DNA of 64,000 nucleotides from Opitutus sp. (GCA_024998815.1 JACEUQ010000003.1:728121-792120); one strand, 5' to 3'. Shown: positions 28,355 through 37,596, counted from the stretch's first letter. Translations and numbers: made by a program. Notes: generated from the sequence alone by a model not told the origin.

Positions 28355-28609
28355 GGAATGGGCGGATTGGGCAAACACGGAGGGAATACTGGAGTTAACC
28401 TAGGTGGGCGAACAGGGCGGTCAACCGTGGAAACCGCGTAGCACAACAGTCGGGGCGTTGCTCAACTTACACCCTTGGAGTGTTGGGGTGAAACGGGTGC
28501 GGCGTAGGCGGGCGACGGTGGGGTTGCCCCGGCCAAACCAATTCGTGTTCGAGATGAGCTTAACGAGAGCGATTCCTCGGGGCGCGACTACCTTGAGATA
28601 AACACCCTG

Positions 28610-28669
28610 AGCTCACGCTCAAGGCCACGTGGAGTTTACTCGCGAAGCGTGTGGCCTTGAGCGTGAGCT
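28610..28669. repeat. Dispersed hairpin family 2, copy 1
   Basis: AGCTCACGCTCAAGGCCAC (28610-28628) and its exact reverse complement (28651-28669), 22-bp loop containing CGCGAAGC. Other copies at 33114-33213 and 47347-47416. Nothing else is recognised in 28379-28711. Confidence 0.92.
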
Positions 28670-28711
28670 TGTTTACCCACCGAAACTATCGGCGAACTGA
28701 GTTAAAGCGCG

Positions 28712-29593
28712 CTAAAGTGATTTCGATCCTTCGGTAGCTATAACCACACCGCTTTGCTCGCAGATACTCTTGGTTGCCTCAGTGATATCCTCGCTCAATT
28801 GAAGTATATCTACTTTAGAAATACCGGCCTGCGTGAAATCCGCTTCGGAGGTGGGCCATGCGTCACTGGTAACGCCAAGCCCAAATTCAGTGCTGGCCAC
28901 CAAGGTCCCTGTGATGCGCAAAAGAGCGCACCACCGATTAATCGCAGGGTCAGCTAATGGTGCTAGATCGTGTTGATGGTTTATTACCTCCACCAGCAAT
29001 GGATTCATCCCCCACAGGGCGAGCACGGAGCCGCCGATTTCGGTGTGGCTGAGTCCAAAGGTTTGCCGCTCCCAGTTAACGACCGCCTGGATATCCGGCA
29101 AATCGGCGGCACCGGCCGGAATCTCCATTTGCAGTGCAACACGCTGGATCACAATACGTCCTAAATTGTGTAATAAGCCGATGGTGTAGCCCGCCTTGTG
29201 ATCCAGTCCAGCGGCGGAGGTGATGATCTCCATGCCAACCGCCATCGCAATGGTGTTGGCCTGGAGGCGATCCGCGGAGATTCGGTAAATGGGGAGACTT
29301 TGCTCGCAGAGTTGAGCGGATACGGTGATGCAGGCGACCCGATAGGCCTGAAACGCGCCCAGCCAAGCGAGCGCCTGGTCGAGGCTGGTGACCGCCTCGT
29401 TTCGCGAGTAGCAGGCGCTGTTGGCCATGCGTAAGAGGCGACTCGTTATAGCGACATCCATTGAGGCCAAGCGCACGACCAACTCCATATCTACATCGGG
29501 TTTATTTATAGCCCGGTAAAGCGCGTCGATAAGTTTGGCGGATGAAGGCAGTCTTGCGGAGGCCGCTTTAAGGCAATTGAGGTCGACCTTCAT
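28712..29593 (-). CDS. HDOD-domain signalling protein
   Basis: 293 aa from ATG 29593; an upstream TTG start at 29623 would overlap the previous gene. The HDOD domain covers about residues 5-210: SSAKLIDALYRAI, LASMDVAITSRLLRMANSAC, LDQALAWLGAFQAYRVA, and the degenerate HD region GYTIGLLHNLGRI, with SHTEIGGSVLALWGMNPLLV after it. HDOD proteins lack a metal-binding HD pair and act in signalling, often with c-di-GMP or two-component systems. Lies 19 bp after the 118-aa HDOD half-protein and shares its transcript. Confidence 0.85.
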   Translation of the reverse strand: MKVDLNCLKAASARLPSSAKLIDALYRAINKPDVDMELVVRLASMDVAITSRLLRMANSACYSRNEAVTSLDQALAWLGAFQAYRVACITVSAQLCEQSLPIYRISADRLQANTIAMAVGMEIITSAAGLDHKAGYTIGLLHNLGRIVIQRVALQMEIPAGAADLPDIQAVVNWERQTFGLSHTEIGGSVLALWGMNPLLVEVINHQHDLAPLADPAINRWCALLRITGTLVASTEFGLGVTSDAWPTSEADFTQAGISKVDILQLSEDITEATKSICEQSGVVIATEGSKSL

Positions 29594-29612
29594 GGAGTTG
29601 GGAATGCGGCAG

Positions 29613-29969
29613 TTAGGCGCCAAGATTAGACTCGATCACGTCCTCCGTAGTGGCTGCGGCGATAAGTCGGGTGATTTCCCGCAGTCCCACCAACCGTAAG
29701 GCCTCCTCAATGGTTTTGCAGATGTTGCTGGTCCTGATGGGGAAAACCGTGTTGGCGAACGTAACAATCTGCGTCGAGAGCTCCCGGTGACTACTCATAA
29801 TGTGAGCGACCTCAGGAATCGTGGTGCGCGGATTACGAATGGCGTGTTGAAGCATTCCGAGGGTCTCGCCGGATCCATTCAATGTCTCGGTTATGGCCAA
29901 GACACAAACCGCGTCGTTCGCCAGTCGTTTTGCTCCGCATGGCAGGTTTGGGTTGGCTCCTAAATTCAT
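29613..29969 (-). CDS. Short HDOD-like protein (N-terminal half only)
   Basis: 118 aa from ATG 29969. LGMLQHAIRNPRTTIPEVAH, SSHRELSTQIVTFANTVF and IEEALRLVGLREITRLI follow the first half of an HDOD domain (helices up to the 'ALRLVGL' segment), after which the protein stops (VIESNLGA). Either a naturally short partner of the full HDOD gene next to it, or a truncated paralogue. The frame is intact and the gene shares an operator-like sequence at 30101-30144 with the receiver-like gene at 33248. Confidence 0.65.
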   Translation of the reverse strand: MNLGANPNLPCGAKRLANDAVCVLAITETLNGSGETLGMLQHAIRNPRTTIPEVAHIMSSHRELSTQIVTFANTVFPIRTSNICKTIEEALRLVGLREITRLIAAATTEDVIESNLGA

Positions 29970-30100
29970 GGTGAAGAGGTGTCTGTAGGAGTTTTTACTA
30001 AATCGTGGCTTTGGTTTTTTACCTCAGGGAGCCTCCTCTTATGCAGAGTGCAGTCCATGCGACTCGGTCACTTTAGCGCATTTCTCGATTAAGGACATGA

Positions 30101-30144
30101 GGGTGTTTCCCGATGCCTCAACGGGAAACACCCCAGTCGAGTCC
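30101..30144 (-). promoter_or_regulatory. Operator-like inverted repeat with AGTCGA extension, upstream of the HDOD pair
   Basis: GGGTGTTTCCCG (30101-30112) and CGGGAAACACCC (30122-30133) are exact reverse complements with a 9-nt loop, followed by CAGTCGAGTCC. The GGAAACACCCCAGTCGA part matches the sequence at 33659-33684. About 130 bp upstream of ATG 29969. It could also be a hairpin in the leader. No other gene lies in 29970-30556; that gap also holds a 29-nt repeat (30415-30443) and half a family 5 hairpin. Confidence 0.5.
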
Positions 30145-30414
30145 TAACGTGTTAAAATTTAAACGGATGCGGATGGGGAAAAGTTTTGGCGCTTCTGCAT
30201 GAAGTGCTGCTTGCGGTGCACCTGAACGCAGGCAGGGTGCTCATCTCCGTTTTTGGGGCAAGCGCCTCAAACCGTTAACCACTGATGGGCACTCATGGAC
30301 ACTGAACAACCCGCAGAGATCGCGATCGATTGCGTAATCCTCTTTTTGCGACTCCTGCGCATTTTTGCGGCTCAATCTCCCGTTTTTTAACTCACGCGAG
30401 TGGGGCGGTTTTTA

Positions 30415-30443
30415 TGTCATTTGGTGTTTTTTGTGGCCAATGG
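30415..30443. repeat. 29-nt dispersed repeat (copy 1)
   Basis: TGTCATTTGGTGTTTTTTGT plus GGCCAATGG is repeated without change, in inverse orientation, at 57553-57581. Confidence 0.9.
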
Positions 30444-30458
30444 TTTGGAGGCTCGGTC

Positions 30459-30484
30459 ATGCGGGCTGAAGCACCGCACTACTT
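30459..30484. repeat. Half copy of hairpin family 5
   Basis: ATGCGGGCTGAAGCACCGC followed by ACTACTT matches the right arm of the full copy at 13785-13812. Confidence 0.8.
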
Positions 30485-30556
30485 CCGCCCCGCGCAGCCG
30501 CTTTTGCGTGGAATTTGATTCCGGTGGCGGCGACTTGCCGGCCTAATGCGGTTTTC

Positions 30557-31636
30557 ATGCGCCTTCGCCGGATTACCCTGCAGCACTTCCGCAATGTCCC
30601 TTTCGCCGAACTCACGTTTGCCGGGCGGCAGCAGTTTTTCGTGGGCACCAACGGCCAGGGCAAAACCAACCTGCTGGAGGCGGCCGGATTTGTGAGTGCG
30701 TTGCGCTCGTTTCGCACCACCGACACGCGCCTGCTCATCGCCCACGGCCAGCCGGAGGCGGCGCTGGCTTGCGAGTTTGAACATGAGCGTTTCGGCGTTT
30801 CGAAACTGGTCATCAAACTGCGTGCCGGCGGCAAAGAGGTCTGGTGCGACGGCGAAAAGGTGACGCGCCTGGGCGACTACCTGGGGCGGTTTCCCACCGT
30901 GGTGTTTTCGTCGCAAGATCAGCAGTGGGTGCGTGGCGCGCCGGGGCTGCGGCGGCGGTGGCTCGATTTTACGCTGGCGGCCATGGATCCGGCCTACCTG
31001 CGCGCCTTGCAGGCCTACCACAAGGCGCTGGCCGAACGGAATGCGTTGCTCAAACGCGGTGCGGGCGGGGGCGAACTGAGCGCCTTTGAAAAGCCGTTGG
31101 CGTTGGCCGCCGCCGAGGTTCAGGCCAAGCGCACCGCTGGCATCGCCGAATTGGCCGGGCATGTGACCACCGCCTATGCGCAAATCGCCGACGGCGCCGA
31201 ACGCGCTGGGTTGCGCCATGCCCCCGATATCACCGCCGAAAACGCAACCGCATGGCTGGGGGTTTTTGAGCGGGGCAGGGGACGCGACCTGCAGTTCCGC
31301 ACCACCGTGGCCGGGCCGCACCGCGATGATTTTCACTTTTTGTTGGATGACCGGCTTGCGCGCGACTTCGGCTCGGAGGGGCAGCAGCGCAGCCTGGTGC
31401 TGGCGCTGCGGTTGGCGCAGGTGAGTTATTTCCGCGTGCGCGCCGGGGTGGAGCCGTTGCTGCTGGCCGACGATGTGCTTGGCGAACTGGACCCGGCGCG
31501 GCGGCGGCGGTTTTGGGCGACCTTGGGCGAGTCGCGGCAGGTGCTCGCCACCGGCACGAGTTTGCCCGACGCGGAGTTGGGCGAATGGGAAGTGTTTCGG
31601 GTGGCCGGCGGCGTGTTTACCAAGGAGGGCGCGTGA
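30557..31636 (+). CDS. recF: DNA replication and repair protein RecF
   Basis: 359 aa from ATG 30557 (14 extra open codons upstream lack the family start [14 protein letters not shown]). Loads RecA at gaps with RecO/RecR. Walker [31 protein letters not shown] in the middle, ABC signature [16 protein letters not shown], Walker [13 protein letters not shown]. Not adjacent to dnaN or dnaA, which is the usual bacterial setting; dnaA is at 52116 on the other strand. Its stop overlaps the GTG start of the TSUP gene (GTGA). Confidence 0.97.
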   Translation: MRLRRITLQHFRNVPFAELTFAGRQQFFVGTNGQGKTNLLEAAGFVSALRSFRTTDTRLLIAHGQPEAALACEFEHERFGVSKLVIKLRAGGKEVWCDGEKVTRLGDYLGRFPTVVFSSQDQQWVRGAPGLRRRWLDFTLAAMDPAYLRALQAYHKALAERNALLKRGAGGGELSAFEKPLALAAAEVQAKRTAGIAELAGHVTTAYAQIADGAERAGLRHAPDITAENATAWLGVFERGRGRDLQFRTTVAGPHRDDFHFLLDDRLARDFGSEGQQRSLVLALRLAQVSYFRVRAGVEPLLLADDVLGELDPARRRRFWATLGESRQVLATGTSLPDAELGEWEVFRVAGGVFTKEGA

Positions 31637-32370
31637 ACCTCGATCCGTGGCAATGGGCGCTGGCGTTGGCCGGTGCGCTCCTCGTCGGGCTTTCAAAAAC
31701 CGGGATCGGCGGGCTGGGCATGGTGGTGGCGGTGATTTTCACCAGCTTTATCCCCGCTAAGCAGGCCAGCGGCGTGGTCCTACCCTTGCTCATCTGCGGC
31801 GACCTGATCGCCGTGCTGGCTTACCGGGCGCACGCGCAGTGGGCGCATATTTGGCGGCTGTTACCCTGGACGGTGGCAGGCGTGGTGGCGGGGTATTTTG
31901 CGCTGGGGCGCATGGGCGACCGCGAGGCGCGGGTGTCGATCGGCGTGATCATCGTGGGGATGGTGACGTTGCAACTTTGGCGGCGTGCGCGGGCCAAGCC
32001 GGGTGAATTGCCCGAGTTGGGCGCGTGGTTCGCGCCGAGTCTGGGAGTGCTGGCGGGGTTCACCACGCTGGTGGCCAACGCCGCCGGACCGCTCATGGCG
32101 ATTTACCTGCTGGCGATGCGCCTGCCGAAACTGGAATTCGTGGGCACTAGCGCGGTGTTTTTTCTTCTGCTAAATCTCTTTAAAGTCCCGTTCATGGTGA
32201 ATCTGGGGCTCATCACGCTGGACAGTTTCAGCTTCAATTTGCTGCTGGCGCCGGCCGTGTTGCTGGGCGCGTGGCTCGGGCGGCTGCTGTTGCCCAAGAT
32301 CAATCAGCGTGTGTTTGAAAACCTCGCGCTTGGCCTGAGTGCGGTGGCGGGACTACGGTTGTTGTTTTAA
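31633..32370 (+). CDS. TSUP-family (TauE/SafE) membrane permease
   Basis: 245 aa from GTG 31633, overlapping the recF TGA by 3 bases. About 8 hydrophobic segments; [20 protein letters not shown] at the start and [20 protein letters not shown] in the middle are the duplicated TSUP repeats. Family members export or import sulfonates, sulfite or related anions; the substrate here is unknown. Inner membrane. Co-transcribed with recF and, 17 bp downstream, ruvC. Confidence 0.9.
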   Translation: MNLDPWQWALALAGALLVGLSKTGIGGLGMVVAVIFTSFIPAKQASGVVLPLLICGDLIAVLAYRAHAQWAHIWRLLPWTVAGVVAGYFALGRMGDREARVSIGVIIVGMVTLQLWRRARAKPGELPELGAWFAPSLGVLAGFTTLVANAAGPLMAIYLLAMRLPKLEFVGTSAVFFLLLNLFKVPFMVNLGLITLDSFSFNLLLAPAVLLGAWLGRLLLPKINQRVFENLALGLSAVAGLRLLF

Positions 32371-32387
32371 TTCTTTTTCCAAAAGCC

Positions 32388-33011
32388 ATGGCGCGATTGA
32401 ATGTAAGGGACATGTGGGCGGCAAAACTGGCGGGCGGGCCCATGCCTGCGGCCAAGGCCGCGCCGACGCGTATCGCCGGTTTGGGCACAGGCGCCGGGGT
32501 GGCCGCGACGTTCTCGCTGCAACGCGCGCCGTTTGTGGGCGTGGTTCTGGGCATTGACCCGTCGTTGCGCGGCACCGGGTTGGCGCTGATCGAGTTCGCT
32601 CCTTCGCGGCAGCCGGTATTGCTGCGCTGTCGCACGCTCAAAATCCCGTCCAGCCGGCCGATGTCTTATGCGCTGGGCGAAATCCACAAGGCGGTGGCGG
32701 CGTTTTTGGTGGATTTCAAGGTGCGGCACGTGGCGCTGGAGCAGACCATTTACGTGCAAAATTTTCAGACGGCGCAGATTTTGGGAGCGGCGCGAGGCGC
32801 GGCGATTTCGGCGGCGGCACTGGGCGGCATGGATGTGTTTGAATACGCCCCGTTACGGGTGAAGCAGGCGGTGACGGGCGCGGGCCGGGCGAGCAAGGAG
32901 CAGTTGGCGCGCACGGTCATGGCGATGCTCGGTCATGGCGCGGTGTTGGCCGCCGACGAGGCCGACGCGGCGGGCGTGGCTTTATGCCACGCGTTCACCT
33001 GGCGCGAGTGA
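32388..33011 (+). CDS. ruvC: Holliday-junction endonuclease RuvC with N-terminal extension
   Basis: 207 aa. The RuvC fold begins near residue 50: [18 protein letters not shown] (Asp57), [20 protein letters not shown] (Glu118), and [14 protein letters not shown] (Asp190, Asp193) supply the four metal-binding acids of RuvC in the right spacing. The first ~50 residues ([20 protein letters not shown]...) have no counterpart in E. coli RuvC and may be a mis-assigned start, but no better start with a ribosome binding site is visible. Follows recF-TSUP on the same strand. Confidence 0.93.
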   Translation: MARLNVRDMWAAKLAGGPMPAAKAAPTRIAGLGTGAGVAATFSLQRAPFVGVVLGIDPSLRGTGLALIEFAPSRQPVLLRCRTLKIPSSRPMSYALGEIHKAVAAFLVDFKVRHVALEQTIYVQNFQTAQILGAARGAAISAAALGGMDVFEYAPLRVKQAVTGAGRASKEQLARTVMAMLGHGAVLAADEADAAGVALCHAFTWRE

Positions 33012-33113
33012 TGCGGGCTGTGCCGGTATCCTTCGGCACACGTTTTTCATCCATTCGCATCCAAGATGAGCTTAAAAAACGGGTTCGTGGGGGAGCGAGT
33101 GCATGCGGGTACA

Positions 33114-33213
33114 CCTTGAGCTCACGCTCAAGGCCACGGGGAGCGAGTGCGCGAAGAGTGAGTTCGTGAGGCGGGATTTCGCGAAGCGTGTGGCCTTGAG
33201 CGTGAGCTCAAGG
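33114..33213. repeat. Dispersed hairpin family 2, copy 2
   Basis: Exact 24-bp arms at 33114-33137 and 33190-33213, core CCTTGAGCTCACGCTCAAGG, enclosing a 52-bp spacer with GCGAAGCGT as in the other copies. Confidence 0.93.
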
Positions 33214-33247
33214 TGGCCGTAAACCACAACTTCAACGCTAATTCGTA

Positions 33248-33577
33248 TTACGGGCTAGCCGGGCTGCCGCCGAGGAAAAGTAATTCCATTTTGGGCGAAA
33301 CATGGTGGAGGGCGTCGGCCGCCTCGTTCGTGTCGCTGGTATCGGCGGTATCCAGGATGACCATTTTGGGGTGGTCCCATTCCAGGCGTTGGCAGGCCTT
33401 GTCGACCGAGGTCAACCAGACCGGCTTGAGGTCGCCGCCAAGTTGCCGGAGAAAATCACTCACCGCCCGTGCCATCAGGGGGCTCCGCGTGATGACCAAC
33501 ACGGCCTGTCCGGGCGCGGGTTGAACATCGATGGAGAGGATAAAGGGGCTGGAGGAAATAGGAGTATTGGAGAGCAT
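33248..33577 (-). CDS. Small receiver-like (CheY-fold) protein
   Basis: 109 aa. The order of elements follows a response-regulator receiver: QAVLVITRSPLMARAVSDFL (strand 1, helix 1), KPVWLTSVDKACQRL, HPKMVILDTADTSD (strand 3 with Asp in the phospho-acceptor position), and MELLFLGGSP (strand 4), but it stops before the strand-5 lysine. The acidic pair after strand 1 is missing. Probably a degenerate receiver or signalling adaptor; not certain. The upstream palindrome at 33667-33684 suggests shared control with the HDOD genes. Confidence 0.55.
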   Translation of the reverse strand: MLSNTPISSSPFILSIDVQPAPGQAVLVITRSPLMARAVSDFLRQLGGDLKPVWLTSVDKACQRLEWDHPKMVILDTADTSDTNEAADALHHVSPKMELLFLGGSPASP

Positions 33578-33658
33578 GGGTTGAGGTGGTTTAATCTGGC
33601 CTCAGCTTAGTCGAAATCGAAGGTGCCACCAATCGGGCGTTCCCTCCCTTTCGGGGCA

Positions 33659-33684
33659 GGTAAACACCCCTAGTCGACTAGGGG
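33659..33684 (-). promoter_or_regulatory. Operator-like site with perfect 18-bp palindrome
   Basis: CCCCTAGTCGACTAGGGG (33667-33684) is a perfect palindrome; on the minus strand it continues into TGTTTACC. The stretch TCGACTAGGGGTGTTTACC matches 30123-30142 with 1 gap and 2 mismatches. It lies ~85 bp before ATG 33577 (minus) and ~75 bp before aspS (plus), so it may serve either gene. Confidence 0.55.
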
Positions 33685-33759
33685 ATTTGGCGCTTTTAAG
33701 CGGACTTTAGATTTGCGGTCCGAGGCTGACCTGCGCTTGGTGAACGACTTTTAATTACC

Positions 33760-35556
33760 ATGAAGCGCACCCATCATTGCGGCCAGCTCACCCCGTCCGA
33801 TCTTAACGCGAACGTTTCGCTCCTAGGTTGGGTGGATTCCATCCGCGACCACGGCGGCATCCTGTTCATCGACTTGCGCGATCGTAAAGGCATCACCCAG
33901 GTGAAGTTCGATCCGCAGGTGAACCCCGCGCTCGCCGCCGAGGCCTCCCACCTCAAGCCCGAATCCGTCATCGGCGTGGACGGCACGGTCGTCGCCCGCC
34001 CCGAGGGAACGGTTAACAAAACCCTTCCCACCGGCGGCATCGAGGTGGATGCCTCCACGTTGACGATTCACAACATCTCCGACACCCCGCCGTTCCCTCT
34101 CGACGATGTTGGCGGCGACAAGGTCAACGAGGACCTGCGTCTCACCTACCGTTACCTCGACTTGCGCCGTCCCAAGATGCGCAAAAACCTGCAGGTGCGC
34201 CACCGCGCCGCCAAGTCGATCCGCGATTACTTCGACTCCCAGGAGTTCATCGAGGTGGAAACCCCCGCGCTCTTCAAATCCACGCCCGAGGGTGCCCGCG
34301 AATACCTGGTGCCTTCGCGCATCCATCCCGGCGAGTTTTACGCGTTATCCCAGTCGCCCCAGCAGTTTAAGCAGATCCTCATGGTCGCCGGCGTGGAGCG
34401 TTACTTCCAGATCGCCCGCTGTTTCCGCGACGAAGACCTGCGCTCCGACCGTCAGATGGAGTTCACCCAGGTGGACGTCGAAGCCTCGTTCATCACGCGC
34501 GAAGACGTTTACCGTCTGTTCGAAGGCATGATCACCAAGGTGTGGAAGGACGTCCTCGACGTGACCATCCCCGCGCCGTTCCTGCGCATGCCCTATGTCG
34601 ATGCGATGAACCGCTTTGGCGTGGACAAGCCCGATCTGCGTTTCGCCATGGAACTGAGCGATCTGTCGCCGATTTTCAAGGATTCGGCCTTCAAGGTGTT
34701 CCAAGCCACGGTGGCCGGCGGCGGCGTCATCAAGGCGTTTACCGCCAAGGGGCTGGCCGATCTCACCCAGGGCGAACTCAAGGCGCTCGAGGATGTTGCC
34801 AAGTCACTCGGTGCCAAGGGCCTTGCCTTCATCAAGGCGGAAAAGGGCGAATGGAAATCGCCCATCGTCAAGTTCTTCTCCGACGCCGAAAAAGCCGCGC
34901 TCACCGCGCAACTCGGTATTGAGGAAGGCGACATGGTGTTCTTCGCCGCTGCGCCTTGGGAAAAGGCCTGCGCCATCCTCGGTCGCATCCGCCTCGAAGC
35001 CGCGCAACTGCTGGTCAAACGCGGTAAACTCACCATTCGCGCCGACGATTGGAAGTTCCTGTGGGTAATCGACTTCCCGTTGATGTCCTACGACGAAGAG
35101 CGCGGCGGTTATGCGGCGACGCACCATCCCTTCACCGCGCCGGTGCCCGAGGATGCGGCGTATCTCGACACGGACCCGAAGCGGGTGCGCGGTCAGCATT
35201 ACGACTTGGTCTTGAACGGCATGGAGCTGGGCGGTGGTTCGATCCGCATTCACCAACCCGCGCTGCAAAAGAAGGTGTTTGAAGACGTGCTCAAGATTCC
35301 CGCCGACGTGGTGGAAAGCCGCTTCGGTTACATGCTCAAAGCCTTCACCTTCGGCGCGCCTCCGCATGGCGGCATTGCCTTTGGTTTGGACCGCATGGTG
35401 GCGCTGCTCTGCGGCACGACCAGCATCCGTGACGTCATCGCCTTCCCCAAAACCCAAAAGGGCCAGGACCTGATGGCGCAAAGCCCGACTCCGGTGACGG
35501 CTAAGCAGCTCAAAGAGTTGCACATTCAGACCGTGATCCCGACGCCTGTGGCGTAA
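33760..35556 (+). CDS. aspS: Aspartyl-tRNA synthetase
   Basis: 598 aa, usual bacterial length. N-terminal OB anticodon domain (LGWVDSIRDHGGILFIDLRD), class II motif 1-2 region (ETPALFKSTPEGAREYLVP, CFRDEDLRSDRQMEFTQVD), bacterial GAD insertion domain (about 290-410) and motif 3 (GGIAFGLDRMVALLCG). Charges tRNA-Asp, possibly also tRNA-Asn if the non-discriminating form. Monocistronic with its own terminator at 35620-35655. Confidence 0.97.
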   Translation: MKRTHHCGQLTPSDLNANVSLLGWVDSIRDHGGILFIDLRDRKGITQVKFDPQVNPALAAEASHLKPESVIGVDGTVVARPEGTVNKTLPTGGIEVDASTLTIHNISDTPPFPLDDVGGDKVNEDLRLTYRYLDLRRPKMRKNLQVRHRAAKSIRDYFDSQEFIEVETPALFKSTPEGAREYLVPSRIHPGEFYALSQSPQQFKQILMVAGVERYFQIARCFRDEDLRSDRQMEFTQVDVEASFITREDVYRLFEGMITKVWKDVLDVTIPAPFLRMPYVDAMNRFGVDKPDLRFAMELSDLSPIFKDSAFKVFQATVAGGGVIKAFTAKGLADLTQGELKALEDVAKSLGAKGLAFIKAEKGEWKSPIVKFFSDAEKAALTAQLGIEEGDMVFFAAAPWEKACAILGRIRLEAAQLLVKRGKLTIRADDWKFLWVIDFPLMSYDEERGGYAATHHPFTAPVPEDAAYLDTDPKRVRGQHYDLVLNGMELGGGSIRIHQPALQKKVFEDVLKIPADVVESRFGYMLKAFTFGAPPHGGIAFGLDRMVALLCGTTSIRDVIAFPKTQKGQDLMAQSPTPVTAKQLKELHIQTVIPTPVA

Positions 35557-35619
35557 ACCCCGCCGACGCGGGCAGTATGGGCTGGCGGTTGCGCTGATGG
35601 GCCCGAATCAACGGCTACC

Positions 35620-35655
35620 AAAAAGCCCCGGAGTGAACTCACTCCGGGGCTTTTT
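35620..35655 (+). terminator. aspS terminator
   Basis: AAAAAGCCCCGGAGTG pairs perfectly (16 bp) with CACTCCGGGGCTTTTT around an AACT loop, ending in a T-run. Confidence 0.93.
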
Positions 35656-35715
35656 CGCGCTTAGGGATCAGGAAGAAGCTAATGCCAGCAGCTGAATGCT
35701 TTTAGACTCAAATCC

Positions 35716-35778
35716 CACGGGCGAGACGCCCGTGCCACGTCGAGCAGTTCCGAGCGTGGCTTGGGCGTCTCGCCCATG
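35716..35778. repeat. Dispersed hairpin family 4, copy 1
   Basis: CACGGGCGAGACGCCCGTGC (arm 35716-35739) and the near-complement arm at 35755-35778 (GGCTTGGGCGTCTCGCCC). Second copy 50183-50281. The 35557-36067 gap also contains a GGACGAC...GTCGTC motif near 35855 (family 7) and an ACAGATTACACAGATTACAC repeat near 35922 with a partial inverse near 36030; no gene. Confidence 0.85.
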
Positions 35779-36067
35779 TCGGGGAAAAGTCTAAAATAAT
35801 TCTGTCGTTGGTATAAAACACCAATCAGGCGCAGGTCTTGAACGGTGATTCGGCACGGACGACACCGAGGTCGTCTCTTCGGGGCGACTTAACCTGAATT
35901 CCGAAGTTCAAACCAACCACAGATTACACAGATTACACAGATACAATCCCTTAGGAGGTAAACGGACTCAGCTTGATCCCCTTTTTTCATCCTGTCTTCA
36001 AATTCAGTAACACTCTGTTATCTGTGCTCATCTGTGAATTCCGTGGTTAAAACTTCGGCGTTCGGGC

Positions 36068-36655
36068 TTAATGTTTGTCGGCTTTCGGCGCAGGCGACCC
36101 GAGCATGACCCGGTCGGTGTACGCGATGCCGAGTGCGGACAGAATGAAAACACCGTGGATGATCGTCTGCCACATCACGCCTTCGGAGGTGATCGGCGTG
36201 CCGGTAGCCGGAATTTGCTGAAGTGACGGCGGCAGGCCCAGGCTGCCGGCGGCGATGAAGGTTTTTAGCAAATGCACCGAACTGATGCCGATGATGGCCA
36301 TGGCCAGTTTAACCTTCAAAACGGAGGCATTCACATGGCTAAGCCACTCGGGCTGGTCGGGGTGATTGTGCAGGCGCAAGCGGGACACAAAGGTCTCATA
36401 GCCACCGACGATCACCATCATCAAGAGGTTGGAGATCATGACGACGTCGATCAGGCCGAGCACGATCAACATCATCTGTTGCTCGGTGAGACGGGTGGCT
36501 TCCGAGATCAGGTGCCACAGCTCTTTTATAAAAAGTACAACGTAAACGCCCTGCGCGACGATCAAGCCAAGGTAAAGCGGAAGTTGCAGCCAGCGAGAGC
36601 TGAAAATGAGGGCGGCCAGTGGGCTGAGACGTGGATGGGTGGACGGTTCTTTCAT
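36068..36655 (-). CDS. YqhA/UPF0114-family membrane protein
   Basis: 195 aa from ATG 36655 (a TTG start at 36694 would add 13 residues). Hydrophobic segments LPLYLGLIVAQGVYVVLFI, MMLIVLGLIDVVMISNLLMM, LAMAIIGISSVHLLKTFIAA and a C-terminal FILSALGIAYTDRV. The motifs SSRWLQLPLYLGL, ISNLLMMVIVGGYETFVS and WLSHVNASVLKVKLAMAI are diagnostic of the UPF0114 family. Inner membrane, function unknown. Confidence 0.9.
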   Translation of the reverse strand: MKEPSTHPRLSPLAALIFSSRWLQLPLYLGLIVAQGVYVVLFIKELWHLISEATRLTEQQMMLIVLGLIDVVMISNLLMMVIVGGYETFVSRLRLHNHPDQPEWLSHVNASVLKVKLAMAIIGISSVHLLKTFIAAGSLGLPPSLQQIPATGTPITSEGVMWQTIIHGVFILSALGIAYTDRVMLGSPAPKADKH

Positions 36656-36747
36656 GAATGGCGGTGAAGTTGCAGGTGTTTTGCCCTGAGGCAATCGTAC
36701 TCGATTTATTAAGTGGAAAGTGTTTTTAACGAGATCCTTAGCATTAA

Positions 36748-37401
36748 TTACCAGGCTGCGGCGGTTTGGGCGAAGGCGGCTTTATCTGTTGCCCCAAAGA
36801 ACGAGGAGCCGGCAACAAAGGTGTCCACGCCCACCGCGCGGCATTCCGGGCCGTTTTTCAGGTCGATGCCTCCGTCCACCTCAAGGCGGAAGTTAAGCCC
36901 GCGTTCGCGGCGCCAAGTGTCGATTTGGGCGATCTTGGGCAACATGTCGCGGCGGAACGGCTGGCCGCCAAAGCCGGGTTGCACGGTCATCACCAGCACC
37001 AAATCGACTTGGTCGAGCAAGGGTTCTATGGCCTCGGCGGGGGTCGCGGGATTGAGCACGATACCGTTTTGGCAACCCAGTTCGCGGATCCGCTTGAGGG
37101 TGGCGGCGTGATCGTAGGTGGGCTCGATATGGATGCTGATGAGGTTGGCCCCGGCCTTGGCGAACGCTTCGATGTAACGCTGTGGCTCGGCCAGCATCAG
37201 GTGGGTGTCGAAGAACAGCTTGGAGCCTTTGCGCAGCGCGGCGACCGTTTGCGGACCGAAAGTCAGGTTAGGCACAAAGTGGCCGTCCATGATGTCGAGG
37301 TGGATCCATGAAACACCGAGGGATTCCACGATCTGGGCGCTGGCCGCGAGGTTCGCGTGGTCACCAGCTAGAATAGACGGGGCGAGAATCGAGGCGTGCA
37401 T
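36748..37401 (-). CDS. rpe: Ribulose-phosphate 3-epimerase
   Basis: 217 aa from ATG 37401 (TTG 37413 is an alternative). Interconverts D-ribulose-5-phosphate and D-xylulose-5-phosphate in the pentose phosphate pathway. Barrel with metal and catalytic residues in HLDIMDGHFVPNLTFGP, FDTHLMLAEPQRYIEAF, DLVLVMTVQPGFGGQPF and LEVDGGIDLKN. Cytoplasmic, zinc or iron dependent. Confidence 0.96.
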   Translation of the reverse strand: MHASILAPSILAGDHANLAASAQIVESLGVSWIHLDIMDGHFVPNLTFGPQTVAALRKGSKLFFDTHLMLAEPQRYIEAFAKAGANLISIHIEPTYDHAATLKRIRELGCQNGIVLNPATPAEAIEPLLDQVDLVLVMTVQPGFGGQPFRRDMLPKIAQIDTWRRERGLNFRLEVDGGIDLKNGPECRAVGVDTFVAGSSFFGATDKAAFAQTAAAW

Positions 37402-37528
37402 TGAACCCAACAATCAGGGCCGAGTGTGGGCAATGGAAAGCCGAAACTCGCCAATCGGGCCTGTCACTCACCGGTGTTCGCCGTAACCTGCTCGGCGCGG
37501 GAATATTAATTCCCAATCAAGATGAGGC

Positions 37529-37596
37529 GAATTGGCCAAGGACGGCCAACGCTAGACGGATTCCGAAACTGTAGGGTTGGCCTTCCCGGCCAATTC
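37529..37596. repeat. Dispersed hairpin family 1 (GGCC-rich), copy 3
   Basis: GAATTGGCCAAGGACGGCCAA at the left pairs with TTGGCCTTCCCGGCCAATTC at the right. Same family as 13111-13176, 13388-13453 and 60368-60432. No gene in 37402-37644. Confidence 0.87.

Noticed and set aside
30479..31696. 405-codon minus-strand frame over recF
   Set aside because: RecF Walker A/B and signature on the plus strand; antisense has none.
35916..36060. A small gene or RNA in the aspS-yqhA gap
   Set aside because: Contains ACAGATTACACAGATT-type repeats and inverse words, no start with coding features and no terminator-bounded structure.
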